This document shows, in pieces, positions 62,360-64,000 of a DNA stretch of 64,000 nucleotides. The DNA lies in assembly GCA_028703445.1 (NCBI GenBank), contig JAQVMW010000009.1:1-64000 (forward strand). Reading direction: 5' to 3'. This DNA is from Candidatus Peribacteraceae bacterium. Lineage in GTDB: Bacteria; Patescibacteriota; Gracilibacteria; Peribacterales; Peribacteraceae. A program made the position numbers and the translations under genes. The stretch's first letter is position 1; each line of letters starts with the position of its first letter. A model generated the notes under the pieces. That model saw only the letters and a program-made list of their open reading frames with translations. It ran no database searches and was not told the DNA's origin.

Positions 62360-62507
62360 TTCTAGGGATTGGGGATTAGGGATTGGAGATTAGGACTAAG
62401 GGATTGGGGATTAGGACGAAGAACGAAGGAAGGCATCATAGCATACGCTCCTCTACTTCTTTTGTTTCTTTTCCTTTCTTCCGTTCCTTTGCATCTTCTG
62501 CATCCTC
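62360..62507. repeat. GATTAGGG-word cluster upstream of dnaX
   Basis: GGGATTGGGGATTAGGGATT GGAGATTAGG and GGGATTGGGGATTAGGAC (about 62364-62417), a TTAGGG-like cluster in a gap without a gene; the rest is T/C-rich. Confidence 0.55.
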
Positions 62508-64000
62508 CTAATTGAGCGACGGCGGACTGCCTGTCAGCGTGAACATCAGCCCCTGTTCCTTGAGCTTCTTCGCGCCGCGCTTGAGCACCCAGTTCACGTT
62601 GCGGACGAGATGCAGCTGCTGTTCGTAGGTCACGTCCGTGGGAATGAGCGTCGTCCAGTACCGAAAGGCGTGATTGTTCTTTCGCGTCTCCAGAATGGTA
62701 TTGAAGTGCTGGTGGGAGTTCGGCGGCATGTGGATGATGGTGGGAGCCCACTCGCCCTCGTCGTACCGGCGCACCGCCGGGTCGTGCTGCGTATCCGTCA
62801 CCACGCCCAGCTTCACATTGTCGAGCCCCTTCTTGCGGTGCCTGCCTTCCCTGGCGAGGTTTTGCGTTTCGGTGGTTGCCTGCCGTTCGAGCTCTTTCTC
62901 GCGGTCATCCGTCAGATACCCGTGTTCGCGGCACCACACGCGGTTGAAGGTGCAGGCCGCGATCGCCCCCAGCTTGTCGGGGTCGTTCATGGAGGAGAGG
63001 TACAGAGGTTGAAGAGGGGTGGGAATCTGATCGTACGCCATGCGCATTTGCTCCAGTGTTTCGCGGGCGTTCTTCATGGGCTGCTGTTCCTCGTGTTCCT
63101 TTGTCCGGAATTCCTTGAGGTTGCGTTCCATGGAATCAAGCTCGAAGCGGTCCCGTTCGATGCCTTTGCCCTGCGCGAAGAGCGTACGTGCCTGCCTGAG
63201 AAGATCCTCCGCCTCATCCCACTCCTTGGTGTCGAGCGCGTGACGGATGCCCAGCTTGATGTTCTCCATCTCGCGCGGCGACGGCGCTTCGGTGAGCTTG
63301 AGGCGCTGCTTGGCCTGTTCGACGTAGCTCCTGCGCTGGGGGTAGCTCAGCAGGAGGAATTTCTGTGGTGTGAGCCGGTTGAATCCCTGCGGAACTTTGC
63401 CTTTCATCTCGTTCTCCACCCAGTCGTACTCCGTCCGGAGTTTCATCCAGGTTTTGATGTATTCCGGCATCTGATGCTCGATGTAATCCTTGAGCTCGGT
63501 CATGTTCGGGAATTTGCGCAGCCTTCCCAGGAGCAAGCGCCCGACTTTGTCATGGTTGATGGCACCGGCGTCGGCGGCCGCTTCGAGCATGGATTTTGCT
63601 TTGCTCAGCAGGTGCTCGACGTTGCGTTCTTTGGCGACCAGTGCGGCTTCGATATGCGCATTGAGGTCTTCGCGTTTCTCGAAGTGGAGGTCCAAAAAGT
63701 CTTTGCCACGCTGGAATGTCTCCAGGTCGGAGACGTCTGCTTTGGTGAGAAACTTGAATCGGGGATCATTCAGCAGTTTCACGCGTTTCTTCGCCACGCG
63801 TTCCCATGCGGCAAGGTACGACGGCAGCTGGTGCAGCACGAAATACTCCTTCGCTTTGTAGTTGAGTGACGGGTCCGTAAAGCGGTCGATCCATCGTTGC
63901 CTGGATTCGCGGGTGATGCAGTGTTCTGTGTTGGCGCGGTCGAGCTGAGCGTGCAGTTGATCCGAAAGCTGGCGGGCGGATGCGCGCTGCCGCTCGGCGA
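62508..64000 (-). CDS. Large helical protein, 5' end beyond the window
   Basis: The frame runs open to the right edge of the window; at least 497 residues are visible. It is highly charged and helical with tryptophans (YLAAWERVAKKRVKLLND; FQRGKDFLDLHFEKREDLNA; EWDEAEDLLRQARTLFAQGK) and ends VLKRGAKKLKEQGLMFTLTG SPPSLN. The spacing of basic and acidic residues suggests long helical bundles or coiled coils. Near the C-terminus HMPPNSHQHFNTILETRKNN looks like a folded segment. No family recognised. Confidence 0.75.
   Translation of the reverse strand, partial: AERQRASARQLSDQLHAQLDRANTEHCITRESRQRWIDRFTDPSLNYKAKEYFVLHQLPSYLAAWERVAKKRVKLLNDPRFKFLTKADVSDLETFQRGKDFLDLHFEKREDLNAHIEAALVAKERNVEHLLSKAKSMLEAAADAGAINHDKVGRLLLGRLRKFPNMTELKDYIEHQMPEYIKTWMKLRTEYDWVENEMKGKVPQGFNRLTPQKFLLLSYPQRRSYVEQAKQRLKLTEAPSPREMENIKLGIRHALDTKEWDEAEDLLRQARTLFAQGKGIERDRFELDSMERNLKEFRTKEHEEQQPMKNARETLEQMRMAYDQIPTPLQPLYLSSMNDPDKLGAIAACTFNRVWCREHGYLTDDREKELERQATTETQNLAREGRHRKKGLDNVKLGVVTDTQHDPAVRRYDEGEWAPTIIHMPPNSHQHFNTILETRKNNHAFRYWTTLIPTDVTYEQQLHLVRNVNWVLKRGAKKLKEQGLMFTLTGSPPSLN

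Noticed and set aside
1-64000. CRISPR arrays or cas genes
   Set aside because: No set of 25-40 base direct repeats with regular unique spacers was seen and no Cas protein motif. The word clusters have far shorter units.
1-64000. Alternative genetic code with TGA as glycine (as in Gracilibacteria/Absconditabacteria)
   Set aside because: Full-length conserved proteins contain no internal TGA and several end at TGA at the expected place (for example valS and lexA neighbours, secF).

Overview
The window looks like a chromosomal segment from a member of the Candidate Phyla Radiation (Patescibacteria), and I lean towards the Peregrinibacteria/Peribacteria group. The reasons are two long cysteine-rich zinc-ribbon proteins of a kind I associate with CPR genomes, a set of short uncharacterised proteins, compact single-copy housekeeping genes, TGA behaving as an ordinary stop, and moderately high GC. 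The lineage call is inference from family recall, not from an alignment or a 16S gene.

Layout. 1-4.8 kb: pnp, a small minus-strand group (FmdB-type zinc ribbon, 44-residue membrane peptide, hypothetical), a DUF559 nuclease-like gene bracketed by inverted repeats, and candidate small RNAs. 4.8-9.3 kb: valS, lexA with a promoter-embedded palindrome, a GNAT acetyltransferase. 9.3-14.7 kb: two tandem MFS transporters, a membrane protein and an LCP cell-wall ligase. 14.7-23 kb: rplJ-rplL with an attenuator-like leader, dtd, a Rel-type (p)ppGpp synthetase with a degraded hydrolase site, tig and secF, and an anchored protein. 23-29.5 kb: an accessory-looking block with a four-repeat helix-turn-helix-like protein, two paralogous cysteine-rich proteins and two stray copies of their C-terminal tail. 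29.5-38.9 kb: TPR protein, PfkB kinase, large fibronectin-type surface protein, lipoprotein, tRNA-Cys and a glutaredoxin-DsbD-like fusion. 39-41.3 kb: tandem purP-like genes, an archaeal-type purine enzyme. 41.3-46.3 kb: an AT-richer RNA methyltransferase segment between direct repeats, a tRNA-Ala nested in a broken tRNA, trxA, pgi, ruvA. 46.5-64 kb: murein hydrolase, small membrane proteins, rsmI, gyrA, rpmE, hrcA, a VirD4/TraD-like ATPase, an MscS channel, glyA, 5-formyl-THF cyclo-ligase, dnaX and a large partial gene.

How the parts fit. GlyA and 5-formyl-THF cyclo-ligase handle folate one-carbon units, while PurP would use free formate and ATP for the late purine step. LexA and RuvA point to an SOS/recombination capacity. 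LCP, the M23 hydrolase, MscS, the Fn3 protein and the lipoprotein are envelope functions. Thioredoxin and the glutaredoxin-DsbD fusion are redox functions.

Two patterns cut across the window. First, many genes have a good -10 box (TACACT, TATACT and similar) only 6-12 bases before the ATG, which predicts leaderless or nearly leaderless mRNAs. Second, intergenic DNA is crowded with palindromes and runs of short repeated words (TTAGGG-like and others), some of which also sit in frame inside genes (valS, purP2, gyrA, the M23 hydrolase, the VirD4-like ATPase).
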